From: Brachypodius melanocephalos
Lineage: Eukaryota; Chordata; Aves; Passeriformes; Pycnonotidae
NCBI GenBank assembly: GCA_013398615.1
Contig: VZSR01001854.1
Span: forward strand, 11,824,805-11,888,804
Length of the DNA stretch: 64,000 nt
Direction: 5' to 3'
Shown here: positions 1 to 11,500 of the stretch, piece by piece
How positions within the stretch are numbered: the stretch's first letter is position 1
How the letters are laid out: every line of letters begins with the position of its first letter
Made by a program: the position numbers and the translations under genes
Notes under the pieces: model-generated
What the model was told of the DNA's origin: nothing
Seen by the model: the letters and a program-made list of their open reading frames with translations, nothing else
Databases searched by the model: none

Positions 1-550
1 TACCAGATGAAAGCAGTATTCAGTTCCAAATGGCCACATCTAATATTTGAATTTGGTATGTTACAGTGGGAAAAAAGGCTCCTCAATAGATCAGGGTTGT
101 ATTAACAACCATTTAGGACATGAATACGAGCATACTGTTATTTGTGTAACTTCCATTTGAAAACTCAGTCCAGGCAACAGAACTTCTCCAAGGTCAAAAG
201 TGTCATCTCCTGCAGCTTGCTAGCTATTTTCTTTCAGGGAAAACAGCTCAGGCCTCAATTTCTATAGCATGTAAAATCTTTTACTTTAGAAGCAGTGATA
301 GCAAATCATTGAAGAACAAAGCAGGAAGAAAACAAAAGAAGCAAAAGTGCTATTCTCATTAATTTATTTATTATATATTATCTTACAAAAAAAAAAAAAA
401 GAAAAAAAAGAAGAAATCTCAATGTCAATCATTGATTCAACAAGAAAAGCACTGGAAAATACTGACTATTTAATCCTTGCTTATAAGATTTTAATAAATA
501 TTTCAAATTTAAATTGATGTTGCTATAGAAGCAGCATAGTCAGAATTAGA
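1..550. other. unique AT-rich DNA
   Basis: No gene or recognisable mobile element is visible. A-rich low-complexity sequence lies at about 372-417. The 15-mer AAAATCTTTTACTTT at about 272 recurs near 708, just inside the repeat block that begins at about 691. This may mean that diverged repeat sequence reaches further left than I could trace. Confidence 0.5.
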
Positions 551-690
551 GAATCACAGAAGGGGTCAGATTGGAAGGGACCACAGTGGGTCATCTTGTC
601 CAGCCTCCCTGTTCAAGCAGTCATCCTAGAGCACACAACACAGGATTGTATCCAGATAGTTCTTGAATAGCTCCAGTAAGAGAGACTCAA
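551..690 (-). mobile_element. CR1 LINE, 3'-end fragment
   Basis: The plus strand opens with GAATCACAGAA, followed by TTGGAAGGGACC and GTCCAGCCTCCCTG. This is the reverse complement of the 3' untranslated end of avian CR1, so the element lies on the minus strand. Only about 140 bp is present, which fits the usual severe 5' truncation of CR1. No reverse-transcriptase coding sequence remains. It directly abuts the type A repeat block. Confidence 0.85.
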
Positions 691-1420
691 AATTAGAGTT
701 TAAATTCAAAATCTTTTACTTTGAAAGACATTAGAATTTAAAGAATTTCCTTTCATGAAGGGAAATAAAATCAGAGAAGAAAGTGTAACAAGCACTCTGG
801 AAAGGAGCATTGAAAAAATGAAATGCAAGTGAAAAAAAAAAGGAAAATTTGTAAGTGGAATGAATAAAATGAAATGGATTAAGATGAAATGATATGCAGT
901 GAAAAGGACAGAAATTGGCCAATATTATATTACTGAAATCCCCCAATCAGGGAATGAAGTCAAACAAAGAGACATGAGAAGAAGTGGATGAAATGAAATA
1001 CTAATAAACCAAACCATTCAGCATCAAAGTGAAAAAAAATATAATGGCATGAGATGACATGAAGTGCAGGAAAATGGACCAAACCTTGCAGAATTGATCC
1101 TCGTTGAAATTGCAAGACTTCATTTCCTTCCACAAAATGAATAATTTAATTTTGTGGAAGGAAATGAAAACTTGAAATCAGCGAAGAAAATGTAACAAAC
1201 ACTCTGGAAAAGAAATATGATAAATAAGTGCAAGTGGAAAATAGAAGAAAATTTTGAAACTGAGCGAATTCTACAAAATTGATTGGGATGACATGAGGTG
1301 CAATGAAAACCACTGAAACTTGCCAAAATTATACTCATTGAAATCTTGAAATCAGGGAATTAAGTCAAACAAAGAGACAGGAGGTGAAACTGATGAAATG
1401 AAATGCCAAAACGTTTCTTC
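691..1420 (-). repeat. type A repeat, inverted arm, about 1.8 units of ~405 bp
   Basis: This purine-rich tract is rich in GAAATGAAATG-like words and repeats with a period near 405 bp. TGTAACAAGCACTCTGG at 784 recurs at 1191 as TGTAACAAACACTCTGG. AATCAGGGAATGAAGTCAAAC at 945 recurs at 1350 with one change. Each unit appears to hold two related halves, shown by GATGAAAT/GATGACAT anchors at 883, 1053 and 1287. The same sequence occurs in the opposite orientation at 1421-1550, 2560-2790 and 3641-4215. For example, 1272-1345 matches the reverse complement of roughly 3985-4060. I do not recognise the family. Confidence 0.8.
1119..1168. repeat. perfect 20-bp inverted repeat inside type A repeat
   Basis: Arm one is at 1119-1138 (TTCATTTCCTTCCACAAAAT) and arm two at 1149-1168 is its exact reverse complement, with a 10-nt AT-rich spacer. 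The other type A copies read CATTTCCTTTCAT at the matching place, so a small foldback may be part of the unit and is best kept here. It could form a hairpin, but nothing shows that it does. Confidence 0.9.
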
Positions 1421-1550
1421 ATTTCATGAAAGGAGATGAAATCTTGCAATTTGGATCAAGTTGGCTAGGTTTGGTCCATTTCCCTGCACTTCATGTCAAC
1501 CCATGGCATTTTATTGTTTTCGCATAGTTTCAGAAATCCACAATAAACCT
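1421..1550 (+). repeat. type A repeat, partial, direct orientation
   Basis: Orientation switches at about 1420. TTTCATGAAAGGAGATGAAA, then CTTGCAATTTGGATCAAG and AGGTTTGGTCCATTTCCC, repeat what is seen at about 3785-3870. AGGTTTGGTCC anchors three direct copies at 1466, 2747 and 3853. It runs straight into the first type B unit. Confidence 0.75.
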
Positions 1551-1858
1551 TGGTTTCAGAAACCACTAAGCCCAGAGCTCCCAGCACACTGCAGCTCCGA
1601 AAGGCGTGCCAAGGGGAGCGTGACACAATCCCAACATTGCTCCTTCCGCATCTTGTTCCTTGTCACCACCCAAATGCTGGGCGTCTCAAAACCCTGATTT
1701 TACTGCTCTGCTTCGGGTTAGGCTTGAGAAAACCGCAAACCTCAGAGCTCCAGGGACAGTGCAACTACAAAAGGCGTGTCAAGGGGTCCATGACACTCCA
1801 GGAACACTGCTCCCTTCACGCCTTGCTCCTTGGCACCACCCATGTGTGGAGGGAGTAA
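1551..1858 (+). repeat. type B repeat, about two units
   Basis: Two diverged units are anchored by AGCCCAGAGCTCC at about 1569 and CTCAGAGCTCC at 1741, a spacing of about 172 bp. The shared order of blocks is the anchor, then CTGCAACTACAAA-like sequence, a GCCAAGGGGAGC-like block, TTGCTCCTT, CACCACCCA, and TTTTACTGCTCTGCTT followed by GGGTTAGGCTTGAGA. The units match those at 2791-3640. This stretch is more GC-rich than its surroundings. Open frames here are chance runs. Confidence 0.75.
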
Positions 1859-2559
1859 TGTGATTTTTATTTATGCTGTTATTAACATATGTGGAGGCAT
1901 ACATGAAGTGGAAGCTTACTCTAGGAACTGTACACACGATGGAGGGGATCCCCGTCCCTGAGGAGGCTTTCTCTGACAGCCCATCAGGGGAGAGACAGCT
2001 CCCATGACTGGGCTGAAAGAGACTGCCCCTCGTAGATGGGGTAGACCACCAGTTGCCCGGGAAAAAATGCCCCGTAAATTGGGCTGTGGGAGGAGCCTCA
2101 GCAGATAAAAGCAGATACCTGTGGCACACCTCTGTAAGGATGCTGTTTTCTGATTTTCTTGTAGGGAGTGAAGGCTAGCCAGGAGGGCCCGGTCTGCCCA
2201 CCCTATCATCTTTTTCTCCCTGTGGTGCTGCTTCTTCCCTGGCTGGCTGTCCTGTCTGCACCTGTTCTGCCCAGCTTCACCGCTTCCCCTGGGACTCCAC
2301 TGTTTCCCACTGTGATTCCGGCATTTTCTGGCACAGGCCGCTCGCCACCACTCGGAAAACACACCCAGCCGCCCACAGGAGCTGCAGGCTGATCCCTGCT
2401 CGCTGCTTGCACGCCCCATCTGCCAGACCAACAAATATGGGATGCCCCGGGGTGAAGAGGAAATGTTGTCCTTGCTCTTCTAGTTCTCTCTCATTTTCCT
2501 TCTCTGTGCACTGTTCTGTGCCCCTTCAGTAGGAACACTAATCTTTCTTTATTGAGACA
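1859..2559. other. unidentified GC-rich block within the repeat array
   Basis: About 700 bp separate the first two type B units from the next type A copy. The middle (about 1920-2450) is clearly more GC-rich than anything else in the first 40 kb. It contains AGCAGATAAAAGCAGATACC, a possible TATA-like string. It also holds the longest open frame of the window (172 codons, minus strand, 1916-2434), which resembles no protein I know and is low in evidence. It could be a degenerate LTR, another mobile element inserted in the array, or a further repeat type. I could not find terminal repeats or a target-site duplication. Confidence 0.4.
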
Positions 2560-2790
2560 CTTCGTTCCACTTCATGTCATCCCATTCCACTTCATTCTCC
2601 TCACTTTATACTTCTCCTTTTCATTTTTTAACAGCATTTAATATCAATTTTTGGTTTAAAATGGCATTTAATTACATCAATGTCTTCTGTCTCCTCATTT
2701 CTCTTTGTTCCCTGACTTTGTGATTTCGGTGAGAATCGTTTCAGCAAGGTTTGGTCCGTTTCACTGCAAGAAAGAACACCGAAGATTTCT
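2560..2790 (+). repeat. type A repeat, direct orientation
   Basis: CCACTTCATGTCATCCCATT is the reverse complement of the motif at about 1045-1065 in the inverted arm. AATTTTTGGTTTAAAATGGC, CTGTCTCCTCATTTC, GTTCCCTGACTTTG and CAAGGTTTGGTCC follow in the same order as in the copy at 3850-4000. The type A sequence again passes directly into type B units. Confidence 0.75.
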
Positions 2791-3640
2791 CCCTCTAAAT
2801 CTTTCTTCTTGGCACAACTCACATACTGGACACCTCAGCAAAAGGCTGCTTTTACTGCTCTGCATAGGTTTAGGCTTGAAAAAGCCACAAAGCCCAGAGC
2901 TCCAAGGACACTGCAACTACAAATGGCATGCCAAGGGGAGCACAGCATTGTCCCATCATTACTCCTTGCACACCTTGCTCCTTTGGAACCACCCGTGTGC
3001 AGGGCACCTGAGCCGCAGCAAAAGGCTGCTTTTACTGCTCCACTTAGGGATAGGGTTATGCTTAGGGTTGAGAGAACCACAAAGCCCAGAGCTCCAGGCC
3101 CTGACACTAGAAAAGACATGCTAAGGGAAGCATAACATGCCCCCAACACTGCTTCCTCCACAGTTTTCTCCTTGGCACCAGCCTCAGCAAAAGGCCGATT
3201 TCACTGTTCCCCTTTGAATTAGGGTTACACTTAGGGTTAGGGTGGAGAACTCCAAAAGGTTGAGAGCCCAGGGATACTACAGGTACAAAAGGCATGCCAA
3301 GTGGAGCATGGCTCTATCCTGACATTGTTCCTTCCACTCCTTTCTACTTGCCACCTGCTTCAGCAAAAGATGGATTTTAGTGTTCTACTTAGTGTTAGGG
3401 TTCTGCTTAGGATTTGGGTTCAGAAAATCACAAAACCCAGAGCTTAAGGCACCCTGACACTAAAAAAGACATGCTAAGGGGAGCACGACACTGCCCCAAC
3501 ATTGCTTCCTCCACACCTTTCTGCTTACCATCACCCATGTGATAGCAGATTTTGCTGTTCTGCTTAGGTCTGGGCATTGGAAGACCACAAAGATCTCCAG
3601 AGATAATGAAACTACAAAAGCTGTGCAGAAGAGGAGCACT
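2791..3640 (+). repeat. type B repeat array with telomere-like hexamers, about five units
   Basis: CCCAGAG-type anchors at about 2891, 3083, 3265, 3434 and 3590 give spacings of about 192, 182, 169 and 156 bp. Each unit holds CAGCAAAAG(G/A), a TTTTACTGCTC-like block, a TTAGGG-bearing segment, an ACAAAGCCCAGAGC-like block and CATGC(C/T)AAG(G)GGAGC. Exact TTAGGG occurs at 3044, 3062, 3219, 3231, 3237 and 3395, all on the plus strand. The hexamers sit inside longer units, so this is not a plain telomeric array. I do not recognise it as a named avian satellite. Confidence 0.8.
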
Positions 3641-4215
3641 TCATGTCATCTAATTATCTGTGATTACAATCGCTTTATTTCTGAATTTTCTTTAATTTCT
3701 TTCCATGTAATTTAATTTCATTGGAAATGAACTCTGTCAGTTTGTTTCACTTTGTTCTCTGATACCAAGATTTCACTTGCTTTCATGAAAGGAATTCTTA
3801 AACTTATGAAAGGAAATGAAATCTTGCAATTTCAATAAGAATCAGTATGGCAAGGTTTGGTCCAGTTCCCTGCACTTCATTCTTATCTCTGTCTATTTTA
3901 TTATTTTCACTTTGTTTCAGAATTTTTGGTTTACCTTTCATTTCATCAGTTTGTTCTCCTGTCTCTTCATTTCATTTTGTTCCTTGGTTTTGAGATTTCT
4001 TAGCATATAGTTTTTGCAAATTTCAGTTTGCATTGCACCACATGTTGTTCCAATCAATTTCATTATATTCACTTCTATTCTAAATTTTCTTTTTTGTTTT
4101 TCTAATTACATATTATGTGATCATATCTCCTTTTCAGAATGTTTGTTACATTTCTCTGATTTCAAGACTTTTTTTTTCTTTCATAGAATGTAATTGTTCT
4201 TTTCAAGAACTAGAT
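3641..4215 (+). repeat. type A repeat, direct orientation, right end of array
   Basis: This pyrimidine-rich copy mirrors the left inverted arm. CCTTTTCAGAATGTTTGTTACATTT at about 4130 is the reverse complement of the TGTAACAAACACTCTGG region at 1191. TTGCATTGCACCACATGTTG at about 4028 mirrors the sequence at 1285-1305. It begins with CACTTCATGTCATCTAATTA directly after the last type B unit and fades out near 4215, marking the right edge of the composite block. Confidence 0.75.
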
Positions 4216-5610
4216 AATTTAAATTTCTTCCAGATTTTCTGATATTCTTTAGGAGTGAATTTAGTTATCTTGTATAATTATGCAACTTTAAAACCAAGTA
4301 TTATATATAGGAAAATATTAGCATGAGTTAGGTAAAGATGTATCTGAACTGTAACTGTACCTATTTTCTTTTCCATATACCTATATCATATTTATTCTCA
4401 TAACAATGATTACTGTTAGGCTTTGCCTGGAAAGCCTGAATTTATCTGCTGAAACAAGCCTTTGAAATTTATGTTCAAATATTTTCTCTTCCACCGAGCA
4501 GTTTTATTTCTGAGAAGTCTCCCTCCACACCTTTTTGTGTTACACACAAATCTGCTGCTTAGATGGAGCATATATTAAATCTGTCATTTCCCAAAGGAGG
4601 TGGTAAAACTGTGATTCACACATATAAGAGGCAAGCAGAGATGGAATTTTTTAAAATTCAGCTTCTAGAAGCTTGTTTTCTGATGGCTCCCTAGATGGTT
4701 TTCATTATCTCCTTCATGAAACATTATCCCCATTTTCCGAGATGAAACAGAAAAGTGATAAAAATTCTATCACTTCAGAAAAATAAATCCACTGCAAGGA
4801 CAACTACTTCCCTAGTGACCAAATGGCACTTGCCTTAAATGGGAGGTTTGTATCAGCATTTTATTGCACCTGCAACTTTATACTGTGCCTCTCAAGGTAA
4901 TAGTTGATCCCCTAGCTAATGGGTTGTTGTGTCCTATGTGTTTACAATACTTCATGCCATCATCTTTGTTCCTGCTGACAAAAGAAACATTTTTCAAGCA
5001 CATGGTGCCCTTGACAAGCACTTATGCCCTTTTTAAGACAATTTTTGTATTCTGCTCATATGAAAGAACTAAGAACATGGCCAGATACATTAATTTAAAG
5101 TGTCTGCCATAACCGTCCTCAGTTGCAGTTTCATAATCTTTACTTTTAGAAGTATTTAGGTGAGAATTTAAACATACTTCCAGAAATTAATATGTTCCAC
5201 ATTGCTGGAGTTCACTGTGAGGGTGAAACAAAATTAATTCTCTCCAACCTCCTCTCAGCAGGAAACTTGTGCAACTATGAATCAAACCTTAGTAAAATGG
5301 AAATAGGGTCTGCATTAACGTGTCTTTTGTCCCGGTGCTGCAAGATAGGATCAGATCATATCTCAAGTTGAGTTCTGGCTAATGTCACTCTTCTGCAGAC
5401 AAAATCGTACTTGGCCTGGCTCAATAGAATGGAAAGCACATCTAAATGTGCTGCCTGAACCTGAGAAGAAAGAGTTGTTAGGTAAATATTATGGGATTAT
5501 TGATCACTAGCCAGTAACTCTGAGAAGAAAGAAGCAGTATGTTCTTAACACAGAAACAATACCTTTTGCAGTTGCTTTATTATAATAATAAAATTATTTA
5601 TGTTGTAAGT
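4216..5610. other. unique AT-rich DNA
   Basis: I see no gene, recognisable element or notable repeat. Open frames are at most about 80 codons and unlike known proteins. Confidence 0.5.
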
Positions 5611-5695
5611 GAACTTCAGAGTTCATGTTGTCCAGCACCACCACTCAGAGCAGGTCTGGTTGCTGAGACTGTGAATACATCTAAGTAAAGAGCAG
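5611..5695 (-). mobile_element. possible short CR1 LINE trace
   Basis: GTTGTCCAGCACCACCACTC, AGAGCAGG and TGGTTGCTGAGA resemble, in order, the reverse complement of a CR1 3' segment in which a GTCCAGCC block is followed by CTCAGAGCAGG and GGTTGCTCAG. The match is short and diverged, and the ATTCTATG tail is missing. Confidence 0.35.
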
Positions 5696-8438
5696 ACAAA
5701 AAATGAATATATAAACTCTACTTTTCTTCAGGCTCTTTATTCTCTGGCCTCTGTTCCTTTTGTCTAGACTCCCACTCTCCTTCTCCTCTTTGGGTGTTTT
5801 TATGCCTTTTTGCTGCAATCATAAATCAGATATGACACCACTGATCATTGTGTTCCTCTCACAGTCCCTGTCCCATGTTACTTCCATCACCAAAATTCAT
5901 CTGTTTTGGTTTTTCTATTTTCTTAATATGCAAACATTGAGGAGTTTTTCTGCTTCTTATGATGGAATGGACACGATTTACCTATGTGAATCTGATTTGT
6001 ATGTACTTGCTCTCTTGCAAGGTTTCCACATTTTTCTTGTCGAGGCTATTATTCCCTGAGTCTTGTTGAAAAGTCTAGAGATAGAAGGATATTGCAAATC
6101 CACCTGAGCAATCATGGCTCAGGAAAACCTTCTGGAGTAAAGACTGACATAGGCAGAGAAACTGCAACTGTTATGAAGAATGGTAGAACTCTTGGAAAAA
6201 AAGCAAAACTCATCTTCTCAATACATCATCTCTTGTTTCCAAGAAAGTGCCACTTCCAGCCCTCTCTGTCGTGTGAACATTCATGCTGTTTTTGATGAGT
6301 ATCTGGGCCTGTTTATTTTTCCTTGTTTGTCCTCCACCTCCATATCCCTAATCTCCTTCTAAGCCCATAAGTGCTGTTGCACATTGTGAAAGGCCCATCC
6401 TTTCTTTCTGCCAAATCCATTGGCACCACATAAGCCTGTTGCCACTTTTATTCTCTGTCTTATTGGAGAAATGAATTTAGTCTTTGTTTTGCAGGGAAAA
6501 ACAATGAATATTCCCCAAATTTTCAATTCATGACTTTTTTATAATAGTTGACATTTCTGCAAAATAAAGACATCAGTAATTTTTTATCTTTTTTCCCCCC
6601 TCTCCAAATAATGAAAAGGATATCTCAGATTTTCTCCATAAATTTGGCAAGTTGATCTCTGCTGTAAGGTAGAGGTAAGGTTGTAGCCTCCAGTACTGAT
6701 CATCTATAAGAAGCATAAAGAAAAGGAAAGACATAAAAACTAGGTCCAAGGAATCTCAATTGTCCAGCAACTCCATTCTAGGGCAAAATAATTTTTGGCA
6801 GACTTCTGCATAAACTGCTGTTAGAGACATTGAGTGACAGGAGTTCTGCAATCTCCCAGGGAAGTAGTTCTTTGGTCTTCACTGTCCACATTTCAGGATC
6901 CCACCTAGCTATTGCCTTATCTGCATGTCTTGGTGTAGCCAAAGTCCATAGTTTCTTGTGTGATCTACAATTTTATAAAAAAAAAAGATCATTTATTTAT
7001 AAAATACTTTTTTCACCTTTTGGCAGAAATCTTTCCATAGATCTCTTTCCATCATCTTTTCATGCTAAAAATGCTTTGACTGGACAATGGTAGTCACTAA
7101 GTGATGCCAGATAGAAGTAAAAGATGAGTTTGCTCTTCTTGAGACTCTATTCACATGCAAAATAATGTCAACCCACCCCAAAACACTCTCTTCTCACTGT
7201 TTTTCTTTTCATGAACACATATTTGCATAAATATTCATAACTATACATCTTCTAATAGTTTTATTTATTATAGTAATTTTCAAAGGTGTTTATTAGACTA
7301 ATCCTTGAAAGATGGTTTCACATTTGTCTCTTAACAAGCAGATTAAACTTGCATATTCTCCTTTACCATCATAAAAAAGTGGTTGTTTACAGCTAAATAA
7401 TCAGATGTGGAAGTCAATACACTAAGATTCAGTCAAGATCAGTTTTTTTCCTCAGACGTATTGATCTATTATACTACTTAGGTTTATTTGCCTAAGTGAA
7501 CTAAAAGAAACAAAGTATAAAGGGAAACTGAGTCAAGACAGGATTTATTTACTTAAGGAAAGGACTGTCGCATGCAACTCCAACACTAAAGAAATTCCTT
7601 TCCACAAACCTTACAAGAAGAAAAACAAAAAATCTAATACCAGAAGAATGCTGAATTATTCCTTGAAAAGTTAAGATTTCTTGGAATTGTTCATGATGAA
7701 CCTAAATCCCAGAAACTTAAAAGCATAGTTTGTCCCATGAAGTTGATACTTTTGATTTCACAGAATAAGACTTCTTTCTAAAAATACAAATCCATTTGGT
7801 TTCTGTATATACTGTCGTTGCCTTTTTTCCTCTGAATAACATTCAGAGGAAATGAATGTTAACATTCTAAAATCTACTGTGGGATTACAAGTTGGACTGC
7901 TTGAGGCACAAAGATCAGTATGTATCATATCTGGATTGCATGGCAATGTTTGTAGAGAAAATTTAAGCTAAATACCTACTGATCTACTGCAGGATGCTTT
8001 TAGGCAGCTGTGCTTCAGCTAGTTCAACAAGGTAAATCTGTTTTTATACTTTTCCCTGGAGCCTGTATCCCATGAGATTCCAAGTGCTTTCAAGATATTG
8101 AAAAGTCAACAAAAATTCAAACTGTTTTGTAACCAGTGGGATGTGTTGAGAAGATCACAGAGAACAGCCCAAGGAGAAACAACCACAAATAAGGCCATAA
8201 TTTGTAGAGGAGGGAAATAGAGTTTAATGAATTTAGGCATCACAGAAGCTAATGATGTATTCTAATTATTTTCTTCTCTAACAAAATTTTGCAATATGTC
8301 CAATTAGCATCAAGGAATCTGAAACTGTTATACTGGAAAATGACTAATTATTAGTATAATGGCATTAGAGTATATTAAAAAAATAATTAAAAAAGAAAAA
8401 AAAGGAGGAACAAATATCCTGTAGGTACAGCTCAGGAT
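5696..8438. other. unique AT-rich DNA
   Basis: Nothing recognisable. The frame at 5760-6059 (99 codons) has no start context, composition or homology to suggest a gene. Confidence 0.5.
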
Positions 8439-8577
8439 TCATAGAATCATACAGCCATAGAATGGCCTGGGTTGGAAGGGAGTTTAAAGATCATCTAGTT
8501 CCAATCCCCCTGATGTGGGCAGGGACACCTTTCATTTAGAACAGGTTGCTCAGAGCTCTGTCCAACCTGGCCATGAG
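8439..8577 (-). mobile_element. CR1 LINE, 3'-end fragment
   Basis: TTCATAGAATCATACAGCCA, then GGGTTGGAAGGGAG, AAAGATCATCTAGTTCCAA, GGGCAGGGACACCTTTCA and TGTCCAACCTGGCCATG give a clear reverse complement of the avian CR1 3' end. Only about 140 bp remains, 5'-truncated and non-coding. The relatively intact tail suggests a younger insertion than the L3-like relics in this window. Confidence 0.92.
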
Positions 8578-11500
8578 ACTTAATGAGAGGTAGATTTTCA
8601 GTGGTAAGAGATATTCTACACACTTTGTGAAGTTCACAGTAGATAAAATATGACCCAAAACCAGCAACCAGAAGCAATCTTTCTTTTGGCTTCTGAGTTC
8701 AGATTAACAGCTTTCCAAACCTCATAGAACCGGATTAGCACTAAACTCAATCCTCATTAACATTTCTGTGAGCAATTAATCCCCAACTATAATTTTTCAC
8801 TAAGATAATCGGTTTTATTAACTATCACATATTGGAGACAGATACCACAATTTGTTTCATTTTACACTTTGCAAAAAAAAAAAAGGAAAAGGAATTTTGT
8901 CAAGAGATTTAACTATTCTGAACCTACCTTTCTTCATGGTACCATGCCAGTAACAATTACTTCAAACTCAAATAAGTAGGTTTTCTATCCTAGATTAGCC
9001 AATAACTTCCAATTGAGGCCATTTAAGTACACAGGGTTGATATTAGAGGTCCTGATGGTCTCAGACCGATGTGAGATTTGCATGGGGCACTGTAAAACCT
9101 TGACTGATATTTTAACACGATGCTATTATCTAGGATCAATGACTTGTCTTCCTGTCATGTCCTCCCTGTCCCTCTACTCCTGTCCACCACCTCTTTGGTG
9201 CTTGTCTTCCTTGCTCCTAGGAGAACTGCTGAAGCTATCATCTATTTAATTAATGTGCGACATTCGACTTCTTGACAGAGAAGAGTAACTTGGATCAGGG
9301 ACTACATACTCTGAGTGACACAGGAAGAGCCTATCTTACACAGAATAAATTAGACCACACTTTAGACAGAAGATGCAATCACAAGACAGTGGAGGAGTCA
9401 AGGCATCACACCCATTAAAGTTATGCCTGCAAAGGACTGAAATTTCTTTGAGCAATCATCAGTTTTGACACGTTCAGTGCAACCTCATCATTCCTGATTT
9501 ATCTGTAACTCTACAAAGAAAGGACAACGAAACAGGAAAAACATGATAAAAAAAAAATTTTAAATAAAAACAAGAATTCTTCAGTTCACTCCAAGCTTTT
9601 AAGATTTTATTGGTTTCCTACTTTGTTTATGTCCACAAATGAACTGTCTCCTCTCCCTTAAATATCCGTGGTCCATTTTTGCTGTCGTGTTTGAAGTCAG
9701 TAGGAGACTCTTCTGATGGTAGTTAAAACAAGATCAAGGACACACTTGTTTTCTTTATCCTCTATCATTTCTCCCTTTGTCTCTGCTTCATGAAAAGTAT
9801 GCATTTCAGAGAACCCCTCAGCGCTGCAAATGAGCATTTTTACACAAGCAATGCTACAGACTGACAAGGCACAAACTTGTTTATTTATTCTAATTTCTTC
9901 AGTAGTCAGAACAGGAGAGGTCTCTGTCATTCAGCAATCTTTGCATGGCAGCTCTGCATTCACCACAGCTCTCATCCTTTTGCTGCTAAGGTGAAAAGTG
10001 CCTTAAAGAGGGCAAGACAGGACTGTTTGGGCAATTTTGGCAGTCAACCTTTGAAGGAGAAACCTCAGTAGTTCCACACACCAACCTGTAAAGAGTAACA
10101 CCTTAGTACCATGATATATATGCTAAATGATACAGTTAATACATAACTTCTAATATGTATATTTACATATGCGCAAATATACACAGGCTGAAGCACAGTT
10201 ACACTATTAATTAATTTTCCTTGCATTTAAGGACACAATAATAATGTACAATGGGCAGGACAGGAAAATAGTGAGCTTGAAATGGGAACAGGAATAAAAA
10301 TGTGGGAAGATAAGAGAATAGGGTGGTGAAGAAGAACATGAGGGAGAAGGGTGAGAGGGATATAAAAGCAATGAAGCAAAAGAAAGGATTAAATAAGATA
10401 TCCAGACAACCACAATGCTATCAAGATGAAAACAAGAAATTAACAAAAATCCAAACCTTATCCATATGTGAAAGAGCACCAAAGTTGGATTCAAGGAAAG
10501 TAACAGTCCACAAGAAACTTGTAAACAGTGCTGAAGACAGGCTGTGCTGCATATTAAGAACAGTAGTCAGCTGTCCACTAATCTGATATGGTTTGTATCT
10601 CTCTTTCCAGAGGGAGAGAAGGATACATAAAACTTCCCAGAAAATTTTTCTTCTGAGATGCACACCCTGAATAGCACAGAACTGAAAATATTCAAAAAGA
10701 AGCGACACTGGAAAATGAAGCTTTCGTGTTACCATGGGCGTGTGCTTACCTGAAGTAGGGCAAGAACATCAGTCTCGGTAAATATCTTCTTTTTCCTAAG
10801 ACAGATAAGAAAGTAGCAATTTCAGCCAATTATTTCCCTGATATCATAAGGTTTCCTCAGTATCTTTAGCTGACAGTGACTTGTCAGACAAAATAAGGAG
10901 TTAGAGAAGGCTACAGAGTCTACAAAAGTCAACCGTGCAAGCAGGTGCTTGTTGATGCTTTCATCCTTGCTTAGAGTTAATGTAAGAAGGAGTTACTCTT
11001 TTCCTCAGCTTCAAAGGATCTTTGAGTCTTTATTTTTGAAACGACCATAACACACCTGTGGAAACAAGGGGTCTTCAGTGATCACAGAAAGAGGACTTAC
11101 AAAGGTAATCAATTTAAAGCAAATAAAATTAGTCTTGAGCAGTGTTTTTGAATAAAAGCAGTAAAATGTCATATAAACCTTACAATTAGCAGTGACAAGA
11201 TTAACAAGCTCACATGGTAGAAGACAAGAAATACATTGTGCTAAAGCTTCTTGCTGTGGCCAGGGATAATTCTTTCTGACAAAAGCAGTGAGAAACCATC
11301 CAAGGTCCTGTGGTAAATGAAAAATGGGTGGCAAACTATCAGTATAGATTTTAATGACTGTTTTTATTAGTGCTGTTAAAGCCTACTGTAAAATCTGTCC
11401 TTAGAATAATTTTCCTGTGAGCCTTCTGGGAATTAGGCATACACAAGCCCCTTTAGCTTGAATGGAAATTGTTCGGTGAAATCTTATGCAACTCTGAAAA

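Noticed and set aside
1916..2434. 172-codon minus-strand open frame, the longest in the window
   Set aside because: No recognisable domain. It lies in GC-rich sequence inside a repeat block where stop codons are rarer, and overlapping frames on the other strand are open too.
2705..3135. Overlapping 108-139-codon frames on both strands
   Set aside because: They run through the type B tandem repeats. The recurring peptide pieces mirror the DNA repeat units and are not protein repeats.
3044..3400. True interstitial telomeric array
   Set aside because: The hexamers are scattered inside longer diverged units and are not contiguous (TTAGGG)n.
691..4215. CRISPR-like repeat-spacer array
   Set aside because: Units are long, diverged and adjacent with no uniform spacers, and the context is a vertebrate nuclear genome.
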